Shown here piece after piece: positions 51,675-59,244 of a stretch of 64,000 nt of DNA. This stretch comes from Gemmatimonadota bacterium. GTDB lineage: Bacteria > Gemmatimonadota > Gemmatimonadetes > Longimicrobiales > Longimicrobiaceae. The stretch spans positions 1-64,000 of the forward strand of contig JAQBQD010000114.1 of assembly GCA_028287185.1 (NCBI GenBank), written 5' to 3'. The notes under the pieces were generated by a model. The model was not told the origin of the DNA and searched no databases. It saw nothing but the letters and a program-made list of their open reading frames with translations. Numbering within the stretch: the first letter of the stretch is position 1; each line of letters starts with the position of its first letter. Position numbers and translations under genes: made by a program.

Positions 51675-52394
51675 ATGGAAGAGACCGTGATCCGGCTGGA
51701 AGACCGCGGGCAGAAGGTGCTGGCGTTGCAGGAGTGGGCGGGGCAGGCCGCCGCCGCCGTCACGCTCGCCCTGGCCGGCGTGGACAGGATGCGCGCGTCC
51801 GGCGGCGGCCTTTCCGGGTGGGTGCTGGCAGACCTGGCGGTGGCCGCCGTGCTGCTGGGCGCGATCGCCCGCGAGGTGCGCGGGGCCCGGCGGGCGGACG
51901 CCGACGGCGGGGAGCACGCGGGCGGCGGGCTGGGCTGGGTGAGCATCCTGGGCGGCGTGGTCCTGTTCGTCGAGTGGGGCGCGCGCGTGTCCGCCGGCGG
52001 AAAGGTGGTGAGCCCGCTCCTGCTCACGGGCATGCTGAACGCGGTCCAGGGGCTGGCCCAGCCATGGGCGGACGCCGGCCGCGCCAGGCGCCGCACCGTG
52101 CGTGTGGGCGACGCCGGCCTGGAGGTGCGCTTCTCCATGCTGCGCGCCTTCCGCGCATCGTGGACGGAGATCGCCTCCGTCGTCGAGGATCGGCGCGGGC
52201 TGGCGGTCACGGCCACGGACGGGCGCTCGGTGCGGGTCAGACGCTGGCGCTACACCAACCTCGCCCGCGTGGCGGCGGCCGTCGCGGAAGGTGCCCGGCT
52301 GCACGGGGTGCCCGTCACCCGCGAAGGGCCGGCGCTCGCCGTTCGCCCTCGCGCAGCGGATGAGGCCGAGCCGGGCGGAGCGGTGGCGCCGTGA
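51675..52394 (+). CDS. Membrane protein with a PH-like C-terminal domain, inside the cobalamin cluster
   Basis: 239 residues; ATG 51675 preceded by GGAGG (51666-51670). Three hydrophobic segments in the first 130 residues (GWVLADLAVAAVLLGAIA, GWVSILGGVVLFVEWGARV, SPLLLTGMLNAVQGLA), then a soluble domain VRVGDAGLEVRFSMLRAFRASWTEIASVVEDRRGLAVTATDGRSVRVRRW, reminiscent of bacterial PH-like domains. The family is not recognised. It starts 244 bases after the first phosphatase gene and its stop overlaps the GTG of the second, so it is translated together with cobC-like and bluB-cobT. A role in lower-ligand or nucleotide-loop assembly is only suggested by position. The gap before it (51431-51674) holds no gene. 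Confidence 0.6.
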   Translation: MEETVIRLEDRGQKVLALQEWAGQAAAAVTLALAGVDRMRASGGGLSGWVLADLAVAAVLLGAIAREVRGARRADADGGEHAGGGLGWVSILGGVVLFVEWGARVSAGGKVVSPLLLTGMLNAVQGLAQPWADAGRARRRTVRVGDAGLEVRFSMLRAFRASWTEIASVVEDRRGLAVTATDGRSVRVRRWRYTNLARVAAAVAEGARLHGVPVTREGPALAVRPRAADEAEPGGAVAP

Positions 52395-52996
52395 AGGTCT
52401 ACCTGATCCGCCACGGCGAGACCGACTGGAACCGCCGCGGCCTCTACCAGGGCACCACGGACGTCTCGCTGAACGATGCCGGCCGCGTCCAGGCCCGCGT
52501 GCTGGCCGAAGTGCTGGCGGGCGTCCGCTTCGATGCCGCCTACACGTCGCCGCTGCGGCGGGCGAGGGAGACGGCGGAGGCCGTGATGGCCGGGCGCGGC
52601 GTCCAGCTCGGCGTCCTGCCCGAGCTGCGCGAGATCTCGTACGGATTGTGGCAGGGCCGCGGGATGGTGCCCGCGGGGCGGTGCGACGCCGGGCTGGAGT
52701 GGCGATGGAAGCACGACCCGTGGTCCGTCCGCTTTCCCGGCGGCGAGACGCTGGCCGACGTGCGCCGCCGCGCCGGCCCCGTGCTGGACGGCATCGCCGC
52801 CGCGCACCCGGCCGAGACCGTGCTGGTGAGCGGACACGGCCACCTCAACCGTGTGCTGCTGATCCACGCCCTCCGTCTTCCGGAACGCGACTTCTGGCGC
52901 ATCGAGCAGGCCAACGCGGCGTGCTGGGTGCTGGAGCTCATGCCGGGCCGCGCCCCCGCGGGCTCCCTGCTTGCCGTGGAGGAGAAGGCACGGTGA
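52391..52996 (+). CDS. cobC: Histidine phosphatase, CobC-like, second copy
   Basis: 201 residues from GTG 52391, overlapping the membrane gene. The opening VYLIRHGETDWNRRGLYQGTTDVSLNDAGRVQARVLAEVL and AAYTSPLRRARETAEAVM are the canonical alpha-ribazole phosphatase/phosphoglycerate-mutase type; LREISYGLWQGRG carries the acidic residue and VLVSGHGHLNRVLLIHAL the second His. It overlaps the BluB-CobT gene (GTGA at 52993-52996). Directly preceding CobT, this copy is the better candidate for dephosphorylating the alpha-ribazole phosphate CobT makes. Confidence 0.82.
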   Translation: MKVYLIRHGETDWNRRGLYQGTTDVSLNDAGRVQARVLAEVLAGVRFDAAYTSPLRRARETAEAVMAGRGVQLGVLPELREISYGLWQGRGMVPAGRCDAGLEWRWKHDPWSVRFPGGETLADVRRRAGPVLDGIAAAHPAETVLVSGHGHLNRVLLIHALRLPERDFWRIEQANAACWVLELMPGRAPAGSLLAVEEKAR

Positions 52997-55020
52997 GCGG
53001 CGCATCTTCCCACCCCGTCGAGCCCCTGTCGACGAAAGAGCCGACCGTCCGAGAGTTTCCGCCGGCGGCCAAGCAGGCCGTGTACGACGCCATCGCCCTG
53101 CGCCGCGACGTGCGCGCGTTCCGGCCGCAGCCGGTGCCGGGCGAGGTGCTGCACCGCATCCTGGCCGCCGCGCACCGGGCGGGCTCGGTGGGGCTCATGC
53201 AGCCGTGGGACTTCGTCGTCGTGCGCTCGGCCGCGCAGAAGGCGCGCGTGTACGACGTGTTCCGCCGCGCGAACGACCGCGCCGCCACCCGCTGGCGGGG
53301 CAACCGGCGGGCGCGCTACGCCGCGCTCAAGCTGCAGGGCATCCTCGACGCGCCGCTGGCCGTGTGCGTCACCTGCGACACGGGCCGCGGCGGGCCCCAC
53401 GTGCTGGGCCGCGACACCATCCGCGAGACCGACGTCTACAGCACCTGCCTGGCCGTCCAGAACCTGTGGCTGGCCGCGCGCGCGGAAGGCGTGGGCGTGG
53501 GCTGGGTCAGCATCGTGGACAACGCCGAGCTCGCCGCCGCGCTCCGCCTGCCCGACGGCGTGCTTCCCGTCGCCTACCTCTGCGTCGGCTACCCGGTCCA
53601 CTTCCCGGACACGCCCATGCTGGAGGCCACCGGCTGGCGCGCCCGCACCGACCTGGCCGACCTGGTGCACTTCGACGACTGGGACGGCGAGGGCGAGGAC
53701 GATCCCCTGCGCGTGCTCCTGCGGTCCGCGAGCGAGCGGGCCCGCGGCGTTTCGGTCGATGTGGGTTCGCGTCCGGACGCAGCCGCTCGGTGGACGGCGG
53801 CGAATCGCGACCCACCGGCGTCCACGGCGTCGTCGGTCGATACGGAGTCGATCGATCCAGACGCATCCGATGCCGGATCGGTCGATGCGGAGAGTGTAGG
53901 CCGGCGGGCGGTCTCGATCGAACCCGTCGGCGCGCGCTCGACCCAGGCGCGGACGGTCGAGGCGCTCGCCGCCTCCGTCGTGCCGGCGGATGCGGACGGG
54001 ACGCACGTGGCGGCAGTGCGCGCGCGGCTGGACGACCTCGCGATGCCTCGCGGGAGCCTCGGCGCGCTGGAAGCCCTCGCCGTGCGCCTCGCCTGTGCGC
54101 AGGGGCGCGACTTTCCGCTCGCCGGGCCCGCGGCCGTGCTGGTGTTCGCGGGCGACCACGGCGTGTGCGCGGAGGGCGTCAGCGCCTATCGCGCGGAGGT
54201 GACGGCGCGGCTCTGCTACAGCTTCGTCGCGGGCGGCGGGGCGGTGAACGCGCTGGCCCGCACGGCGGGCGCGGACGTCACGGTGGTGGACGTGGGGGTG
54301 GACCACGACTTCGAGGGCGCGACGGGGCTCGTCCATCGCAAGGTCGCGCGCGGCACACGGAACCTGGCCACGGAAGACGCGATGACCCGCGCCGAGGCGG
54401 AATCGGCCATCCTTGCCGGCGCCGCGTCCGTGCGGGCGCTGGGGCCGCGCGCGGTGCTGGCGCTGGGCGAGGTGGGCATCGGCAACACCACGTCCGCCGC
54501 GGCCCTGCTGGCGCTGCTCACGGAGGAGGATGCGGAGTCCCTCGTGGGCGCCGGCACCGGCGTCGGGGCGCGGACGTGGTCGCGCAAGGCGCAGGTCGTC
54601 GCGCGCGCGGTGGAGCGGTGCCGCGGGCGCCGGATGGATGCGGTGGGGATGCTGGCGGCGGTGGGGGGATACGAGATCGCGGCGCTGGCCGGCGCCATGC
54701 TCGCGGCGGCGGCGGCCGGGACGGCGGTGGTGCTCGATGGATTCATCACCGGCGTGGCCGCCCTGGTCGCGGCCGAGCTGGCGCCCGCGGTGCGCGGCTA
54801 CCTGCTCGCCTCGCACCGCTCGGCGGAGCGCGGGCACCGCATCGTCCTCGACCGGCTGAGCCTGCGGCCGTTGCTGGAGCTGGAGCTGCGGCTGGGCGAG
54901 GCGTCCGGCGCCGTGCTGGCGCTGCCGCTGGTGAGCGCCGCCTGCGCCGTGCTGCGCGACGTGCGCACCTTCCGCGAGGCCGGCATGGACGAGCCGCTCG
55001 ATCCCCGCGGCGCGACCTGA
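52993..55020 (+). CDS. bluB-cobT: BluB-CobT fusion: dimethylbenzimidazole synthase joined to DMB phosphoribosyltransferase
   Basis: 675 residues from GTG 52993. Residues ~20-235 are BluB: AIALRRDVRAFRPQPVPGEVLHRILAAAHRAGSVGLMQPWDFVVV, REDVYSTC-like RETDVYSTCLAVQNLWLAARAEGVGVGWVSI and PVAYLCVGYPVHFPDTPMLE. They build DMB from reduced FMN. A linker (~250-322) of imperfect S-V-D-x-x-S units follows. Residues ~325-670 are CobT: RARLDDLAMPRGSLGALEALAVRLA, AAVLVFAGDHGVCAEGVSAY, LALGEVGIGNTTSAAALLALL and VVLDGFITGVAALVAAELAP, with LRLGEASGAVLAL carrying the catalytic Glu region. The fusion couples DMB synthesis to activation and so would fix DMB as the lower ligand. Confidence 0.9.
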   Translation: MSGASSHPVEPLSTKEPTVREFPPAAKQAVYDAIALRRDVRAFRPQPVPGEVLHRILAAAHRAGSVGLMQPWDFVVVRSAAQKARVYDVFRRANDRAATRWRGNRRARYAALKLQGILDAPLAVCVTCDTGRGGPHVLGRDTIRETDVYSTCLAVQNLWLAARAEGVGVGWVSIVDNAELAAALRLPDGVLPVAYLCVGYPVHFPDTPMLEATGWRARTDLADLVHFDDWDGEGEDDPLRVLLRSASERARGVSVDVGSRPDAAARWTAANRDPPASTASSVDTESIDPDASDAGSVDAESVGRRAVSIEPVGARSTQARTVEALAASVVPADADGTHVAAVRARLDDLAMPRGSLGALEALAVRLACAQGRDFPLAGPAAVLVFAGDHGVCAEGVSAYRAEVTARLCYSFVAGGGAVNALARTAGADVTVVDVGVDHDFEGATGLVHRKVARGTRNLATEDAMTRAEAESAILAGAASVRALGPRAVLALGEVGIGNTTSAAALLALLTEEDAESLVGAGTGVGARTWSRKAQVVARAVERCRGRRMDAVGMLAAVGGYEIAALAGAMLAAAAAGTAVVLDGFITGVAALVAAELAPAVRGYLLASHRSAERGHRIVLDRLSLRPLLELELRLGEASGAVLALPLVSAACAVLRDVRTFREAGMDEPLDPRGAT

Positions 55021-55121
55021 TCGCCCTCCGGCTCCCGATGCCGATCGTCAGGTCGCGAGGAACGTCGTGTAGAAAAGGAGGAACCGGTAGGCCTGCAGCA
55101 CGGTGAAGATGCCGAAGCCCA

Positions 55122-55946
55122 TCACCAGCACTTTGCCGCGGCCGACGCCCGCCCGTCGCCGTAGACGCGGCGGACCGAGGCGTACAGGTACGCCGTGCAC
55201 GAAGCCAGCAGCACGACGCCGAGCGTCGAGTCGCTCAGCTCCGCCGGCGCCGCCCCCAGCACCTTCATGCTCCCGTAGACCGACGCCAGCACGGTGCCGA
55301 CCGACGCCAGGAGCAGCAGGAAGAAGGCGTAGAAGTGCACCGCGAACACCAGGTGCTCCACGAAGAAGCGCCGAGACCGCGCGAAGAGCGCCTGCACTGC
55401 CAGGGCGAGCATCGGCGCCATGGTGATCACCAGCGTCTTGGCCTGCGCGCGCACCATGGGGTCGAACACGGCTGCGTAGTGCCCAGCCGTCAGGTGGCGC
55501 TGCGCCAGTCGGGCGGCCACGACCGCGGCGACGACGTCCTTGAACGGGGCGAAGCGCAGGTAGACGTTGAGCGGCGTGGTGAGCACCGACGAGTGCGTCA
55601 GCGACTCCAGGAAGAAGAACGCCACGTTGCACACCAGGAACAGCTTCAGCGGCGGCAGGAATCGCCGGCGGCTGCCCCGCACGTACTCGCACGTGAGCAG
55701 CCCGGGCCGCGCCACCAGCGACCCCAGCGAGCGCAGCAGCGACGAGTCCAGGTCCGTGACGGACGCCGCCGCCTCGCGCGCGAAGTGGCGCAGCGACAGG
55801 TCGCGCGCGTGCACCTGCTCCTCGCCGCATGCCGCGCAGAACCGCATGGGCGCGACGCTTCCGCAGCCGGGGCAGGCGTGCGCGGGCATCGATTGCGGGG
55901 TATTCGGGTGAACGGCAGCTTCCGGTCCGGCGTGAGAGATCGGCAT
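55122..55946 (-). CDS. Zinc-ribbon multi-pass membrane protein (DUF3667-like), C-terminus frameshifted
   Basis: 274 residues from ATG 55946. A zinc ribbon (ACPGCGSVAPMRFCAACGEEQ) is followed by RDLSLRHFAREAAASVTDLDSSLLRSLGSLVARPGLLTCEYVRGSRRRFLPPLKLFLVCNVAFFFL, the hallmark block of DUF3667-type proteins, and three more membrane segments. After RVYGDGRA the frame ends in SAAAKCW and a stop. In the -1 frame the sequence continues GVGRGKVLVMGFGIFTVLQAYRFLLFYTTFLAT to a stop at 55048, which would supply the expected last membrane helix. A single-base loss near 55140-55155, in a C-rich repeat (CGCCCGCCCG), is the simplest explanation; it could be a true mutation or a sequence error. Confidence 0.75.
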   Translation of the reverse strand: MPISHAGPEAAVHPNTPQSMPAHACPGCGSVAPMRFCAACGEEQVHARDLSLRHFAREAAASVTDLDSSLLRSLGSLVARPGLLTCEYVRGSRRRFLPPLKLFLVCNVAFFFLESLTHSSVLTTPLNVYLRFAPFKDVVAAVVAARLAQRHLTAGHYAAVFDPMVRAQAKTLVITMAPMLALAVQALFARSRRFFVEHLVFAVHFYAFFLLLLASVGTVLASVYGSMKVLGAAPAELSDSTLGVVLLASCTAYLYASVRRVYGDGRASAAAKCW

Positions 55947-56056
55947 CAGGGGGGATGCTTGCTCCGGGGGAGGGGCGCAGGCGCACTCGAGGCGGAAGCT
56001 ACGCCGGCGGTCCCGCGCGCGCATCCCGGGTGACGAGGTTCGAGGGGTCGAATTGC

Positions 56057-56092
56057 TTGACACGACAACTAATTAGTGATATAGTACCCGCA
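56057..56092 (+). promoter_or_regulatory. Near-consensus sigma-70 promoter for the marR-type gene, with internal palindrome
   Basis: TTGACA (56057-56062) and TATAGT (56080-56085) are 17 bases apart. The spacer contains the self-complementary ACTAATTAGT (56068-56077). The start codon begins 7 bases after the -10 element, so transcription should begin at or next to the A of the ATG (leaderless). Binding of the MarR protein to the palindrome would block RNA polymerase directly. Confidence 0.8.
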
Positions 56093-56571
56093 TGAGCAAC
56101 GACGAGCATTCCATCCTGCACGAGATCCGACAGGCGCAGCCGTTCAGCACGCCGGCGCAGGAGGCCACGGTGGCGCTCATGCGCACGGCCGACGTGGTGC
56201 GCCGCCGCATCGCCGCGACCATGGAGCCGTTCGGCATCACGACGCAGCAGTACAACGTGCTGCGCATCCTGCGCGGGGCGGGCGAAGGCGGCCTGCCCAC
56301 GCTGGAGATCGCGCAGCGCATGATCGAGGAGGCACCGGGCATCACGCGCCTGCTGGACCGCATCGAGAAGAAGGGCTGGGTGAAACGACGCCGCTGCGCC
56401 GAGGATCGCCGCCAGGTGCTGGTCAGCATCACCCCCGAAGGCCTGGCGCTGCTGGCCGCCATGGACGAAGCGGTGCTCGCCGCCGACAACGGGGCGCTGG
56501 GCTCCATCTCCGACGCCGACCTCCGCGTGCTGATGCGCGTGATGGACCGCATCCGGAATCCCCCGGCCTGA
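56092..56571 (+). CDS. MarR-family transcriptional regulator
   Basis: 159 residues. The winged helix-turn-helix spans ~45-115: MEPFGITTQQYNVLRILRGAGEGGLPTLEIAQRMIEEAPGITRLLDRIEKKGWVKRRRCAEDRRQVLVSITPEGLALL, with the DRRQVLV wing typical of MarR. N- and C-terminal helices for dimerisation flank it. It has no Shine-Dalgarno sequence and appears to be translated from a leaderless message. A dyad upstream of doxX, the next gene, and the presence of MhqN/O/D-type genes 4 kb further on suggest control of quinone or oxidative stress genes, as MhqR does in Bacillus; the target set is inferred. Confidence 0.88.
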   Translation: MSNDEHSILHEIRQAQPFSTPAQEATVALMRTADVVRRRIAATMEPFGITTQQYNVLRILRGAGEGGLPTLEIAQRMIEEAPGITRLLDRIEKKGWVKRRRCAEDRRQVLVSITPEGLALLAAMDEAVLAADNGALGSISDADLRVLMRVMDRIRNPPA

Positions 56572-56617
56572 CGCGCCGTGGAAACACCCGGAACGGTCGC
56601 CACGGGAATTTGCCTGT

Positions 56618-56636
56618 CTGATCAACCATTGATCAG
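56618..56636 (+). promoter_or_regulatory. Perfect dyad operator upstream of doxX
   Basis: CTGATCAA-CCA-TTGATCAG (56618-56636) is a perfect 8-base inverted repeat with a 3-base spacer, extended outward by CCTG/CAGG-like flanks. It lies between the marR stop and the doxX start. A MarR dimer is the obvious candidate ligand, although the site differs in sequence from the palindrome in the marR promoter. Confidence 0.6.
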
Positions 56637-56679
56637 GCGTTTACCGGCCGGAGGTCCGGCCCATGAAGGAGATGAGACC

Positions 56680-57204
56680 ATGACCGCAGGCTCCGTGCAG
56701 GCCGCCGCCCTCGGCGACCACCGGCCCGCCGTTGCCAACGCGCGCTCGGGCGGGCCGCTGTACAGGCTGGTGCGCACCGCGGACGATGCCGCGCCCCTCA
56801 TCCTGCGCCTGGTGCTGGCGCTGGTGTTCTTTCCGCACGGCGCCCAGAAGGCGCTGGGATGGTTCGGCGGCTACGGGCTGGCCGGCACCATGGGCTTCTT
56901 CGCCAGCATGGGCATTCCCGCCGTGTTCGGCTACCTGGCCATCGCCGCCGAGCTCCTCGGCGCCATCGGCCTGGCCGTGGGTCTGCTGAGCCGCGTGGCC
57001 GCCTTCGGCATCTTCAGCACCATGGTGGTCGCCATCCTCACCGTGCACGGGCACGTCGGCTTCTTCATGAACTGGAGCGGAACCGCCAAGGGCGAGGGCT
57101 ACGAGTACCACCTGCTGGTCCTGGCGATGACGCTGGTCATCATGATCAAGGGCGCCGGCAAGGCCTCCCTGGACCGCCTGCTCACCCGCCGCGTCGAAGG
57201 CTGA
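56680..57204 (+). CDS. DoxX-family membrane protein
   Basis: 174 residues; ATG 56680 is preceded by AAGGAG (56666-56671). After ~35 soluble residues come four membrane helices: APLILRLVLALVFFPHGAQKALGWFGGYGLAGTMGFF (the DoxX 'R-x-x-x-x-x-x-F-x-x-H-G-x-x-K' pattern), GYLAIAAELLGAIGLAVGLL, AAFGIFSTMVVAILTVH and YHLLVLAMTLVIMIKG. DoxX proteins act in thiol or oxidative stress and in some quinone-linked oxidoreductases; YdfP (MhqP) of Bacillus belongs here. It follows the MarR gene and its dyad, so MarR control is likely. The long tail of the upstream frame (to 56578) lacks a binding site. Confidence 0.88.
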   Translation: MTAGSVQAAALGDHRPAVANARSGGPLYRLVRTADDAAPLILRLVLALVFFPHGAQKALGWFGGYGLAGTMGFFASMGIPAVFGYLAIAAELLGAIGLAVGLLSRVAAFGIFSTMVVAILTVHGHVGFFMNWSGTAKGEGYEYHLLVLAMTLVIMIKGAGKASLDRLLTRRVEG

Positions 57205-57232
57205 TCCGCCCCGCGGCGGACCCCCGGTGCGA

Positions 57233-57275
57233 GGAACGGCGCCTCGTCCCGAAGCACGGGAGGAGGCGCCGTTCC
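57233..57275 (+). terminator. Hairpin terminator after doxX
   Basis: A 13-base perfect stem (57233-57245 with 57263-57275) with further pairing inside the loop starts 29 bases after the doxX stop. No T run follows. Confidence 0.65.
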
Positions 57276-57398
57276 GTCGATCGTCCACCGAGAGCGGTGC
57301 CGAGGATCGGCCGATCGCTCCGGTCCGCCGATTCCATCCACGGCACCGCCTGCATCTATGCCGGCGGTGGAATCCGTGTGGCGGCCGGGCGTTCCAGG

Positions 57399-57511
57399 GG
57401 GATGAAGCCCCCGACTGGAACCACGATCGCACCTTCGGATTCCCCGGAGCAACCGTGGGATCGAGGTTTCCGCGCGGAACGTCTGCCGTACTTGCCTTCT
57501 CCCGCTTGCGG
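57399..57511. repeat. Dispersed intergenic repeat, copy B (inverted relative to copy A)
   Basis: It runs from GGGATGAAGCC (57400-) to CTTCTCCCGCTTGCG (to 57515) and is the reverse complement of copy A (3960-4067). On the plus strand it can be read as MKPPTGTTIAPSDSPEQPW... RAERLPYLPSPACGKG, against copy A's minus-strand MKPPLGTTIVPS...RAERLPYLLLP, with the same 11-residue spacing between the two conserved blocks. The region 57205-57533 contains this repeat and the doxX terminator and nothing else I recognise. Confidence 0.7.
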
Positions 57512-57533
57512 GAAAGGGTGGCGGAGGGGCGCC

Positions 57534-58064
57534 CTACCACCCCATCCGCTGCCGCAGCCTCGTGACGTGCGCCAGGTGGTGGCGCGAGTGCCACGCATAC
57601 ATCGCCAGCAGCGCATCCAGCGTCATGGGGCCGCTTTCCGGGTGGCGCAGGGTGCGGGCGAAGTCGGCGGGCGTCAGCGAACGCAGCAGGTTCACCCAGC
57701 GCTCGTGCAGCGCGGCCAGCAGCGCGAGCGAGGTTTCCACGGGCGTGGCCCGGGTGTCCTCCAGCCGCGCCCAGGCGGCCTCCTCGTACGTCTTGATGGT
57801 GGGATCTTCCTCCGTGAGCGCCAGCTTGAAGCGCACGTAGGCGTTCATGTGGCTGTCGGGCACGTGGTGCAGGAGCTGGCGCACCGTCCATCCGCCGGGC
57901 CGGTACGGTGTGTCGAGCTGCTCGTCCCCCAGCCCCGCCGCGGCTTCACGAAGCTGCGCCGGAAGCGCCGCGATCTCGCGGATGAAAGCGGCGCGTTGCT
58001 CCGCGGTGAGACTGCCCTCCGGGCGCTGGAACTTCCCGGTGGGATAGCGAACGTCGTCGTCCAT
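57534..58064 (-). CDS. DinB/YfiT-type metal-dependent hydrolase or thiol transferase
   Basis: 176 residues, the four-helix DinB fold. It opens [74 protein letters not shown], with the first metal His in the QLLHH(V)xDSH block, and ends [11 protein letters not shown] with the other two ligands (H-x-x-x-H). This matches YfiT/BstA of Bacillus, proposed as a bacillithiol-S-transferase or hydrolase. Whether this organism uses bacillithiol is unknown here. It is a single gene with a convergent repeat downstream and a divergent-free upstream gap of about 110 bases before the antiporter stop. Confidence 0.85.
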   Translation of the reverse strand: MDDDVRYPTGKFQRPEGSLTAEQRAAFIREIAALPAQLREAAAGLGDEQLDTPYRPGGWTVRQLLHHVPDSHMNAYVRFKLALTEEDPTIKTYEEAAWARLEDTRATPVETSLALLAALHERWVNLLRSLTPADFARTLRHPESGPMTLDALLAMYAWHSRHHLAHVTRLRQRMGW

Positions 58065-58176
58065 GGGCCGTCTCCCGTTGCGGTGGGTGAATGCGATCGT
58101 GCGACCAAGATAATGCGTGACCGCCGATCCGCACCCCTACCCTCCGTTTCGGGAGAACGACGTTCGGAGATGCGGC

Positions 58177-59244
58177 TTATCGCACGAAGTAGAAGGCGGT
58201 GCCCAGGACGACGTAGACCGCCAGCAGCATGGCGCCCTCGAACCACGTGGTCTCGCCGTCCTCGGTGATGGCGTTCACGGTGAAGGCGACGGCGGCGATG
58301 GCGATCAGCTCCAGCGGGTTGCCGAACACCAGGTTCATCGGCTTGCCCATCAGGTACGACACGATCACCAGCAGCGGGGCGAGAAGCAGCGCCACCTGGA
58401 TGCTGCTGCCCACGGTGATGGAGAGCGCCAGCCCCATGCGGTCGCGCCGGGCGAAGTAGATGGCGCTGATGTACTCGGCCGCGTTGCCCACCACCGCGAG
58501 CACGATGACCCCCAGGAAGAACGGCGTGAGGCCCAGCGAGCCCGCCGTCTCCTCCAGCGCGCCAGACAGCAGCTCGCTTTCCAGCGCGGTGCCGGCCGTG
58601 GCGGCGCACAGCACCAGCAGCCCCTTGCCCAGCGACCAGGCGCCGGCCGACTCGTCCTCCTCGGCGCACCCGGCGAACACGTCGCGGTGCGTGACCAGCG
58701 TGTAGACCAGGTTCGCCAGGTACACGGTGATCAGCACGCCGGACACCACCAGGCTCAGGCTCTCGGACAGCGCGTCCACGCGGGCGGCGGGCAGGCGCTG
58801 GCGCTCGGTGAGGTCGAACAGCGCGGGAACCATGAGCGCCACCACCGCCAGCATCAGCAGGCTGGACAGCAGCCCCGAGCGCTCCTTGTCGAAGCGCTGG
58901 CGCTGGCGCCCGGCGGCGCCGAACACGATGGCCAGGCCCAGCCCCAGCAGCCCGTTGCCGATGATGGAGCCCGTGATCTGCGCCTTCACCACGGCCTGGT
59001 TGCCGGCGGCGAGGACGAAGATCGCCAGGATCAGCTCGGCCAGGTTGCCGAAGGTGACGTTCAGCAGCCCGCCCACCGCCGATCCCGCGATGCGCGCGAG
59101 CTGCTCGGTGGCGCGGCGAATCCACTCCGCCAGCGGCACCACGGCCAGCACCGCGCTGGCGAACACCCACACCGGCGGCGCGTGCAGCCCGTAGTGCAGC
59201 AGCGGCGGCAGCGGCACCAGCAACAGCAGCCAGACGAAGGTCAT
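58177..59244 (-). CDS. cax: Calcium/proton antiporter (CaCA family, Cax type)
   Basis: 355 residues, about eleven membrane segments in two inverted halves. The alpha-repeat motifs are [18 protein letters not shown] in the first half and [14 protein letters not shown] in the second, the GNxxE signatures of Cax/VCX1 exchangers; an acidic loop ([10 protein letters not shown]) joins the halves. It should export Ca2+ in exchange for protons. No binding-protein or regulatory partner is nearby. The gap 59245-59518 between it and the next gene has no gene I can support. Confidence 0.88.
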   Translation of the reverse strand: MTFVWLLLLVPLPPLLHYGLHAPPVWVFASAVLAVVPLAEWIRRATEQLARIAGSAVGGLLNVTFGNLAELILAIFVLAAGNQAVVKAQITGSIIGNGLLGLGLAIVFGAAGRQRQRFDKERSGLLSSLLMLAVVALMVPALFDLTERQRLPAARVDALSESLSLVVSGVLITVYLANLVYTLVTHRDVFAGCAEEDESAGAWSLGKGLLVLCAATAGTALESELLSGALEETAGSLGLTPFFLGVIVLAVVGNAAEYISAIYFARRDRMGLALSITVGSSIQVALLLAPLLVIVSYLMGKPMNLVFGNPLELIAIAAVAFTVNAITEDGETTWFEGAMLLAVYVVLGTAFYFVR

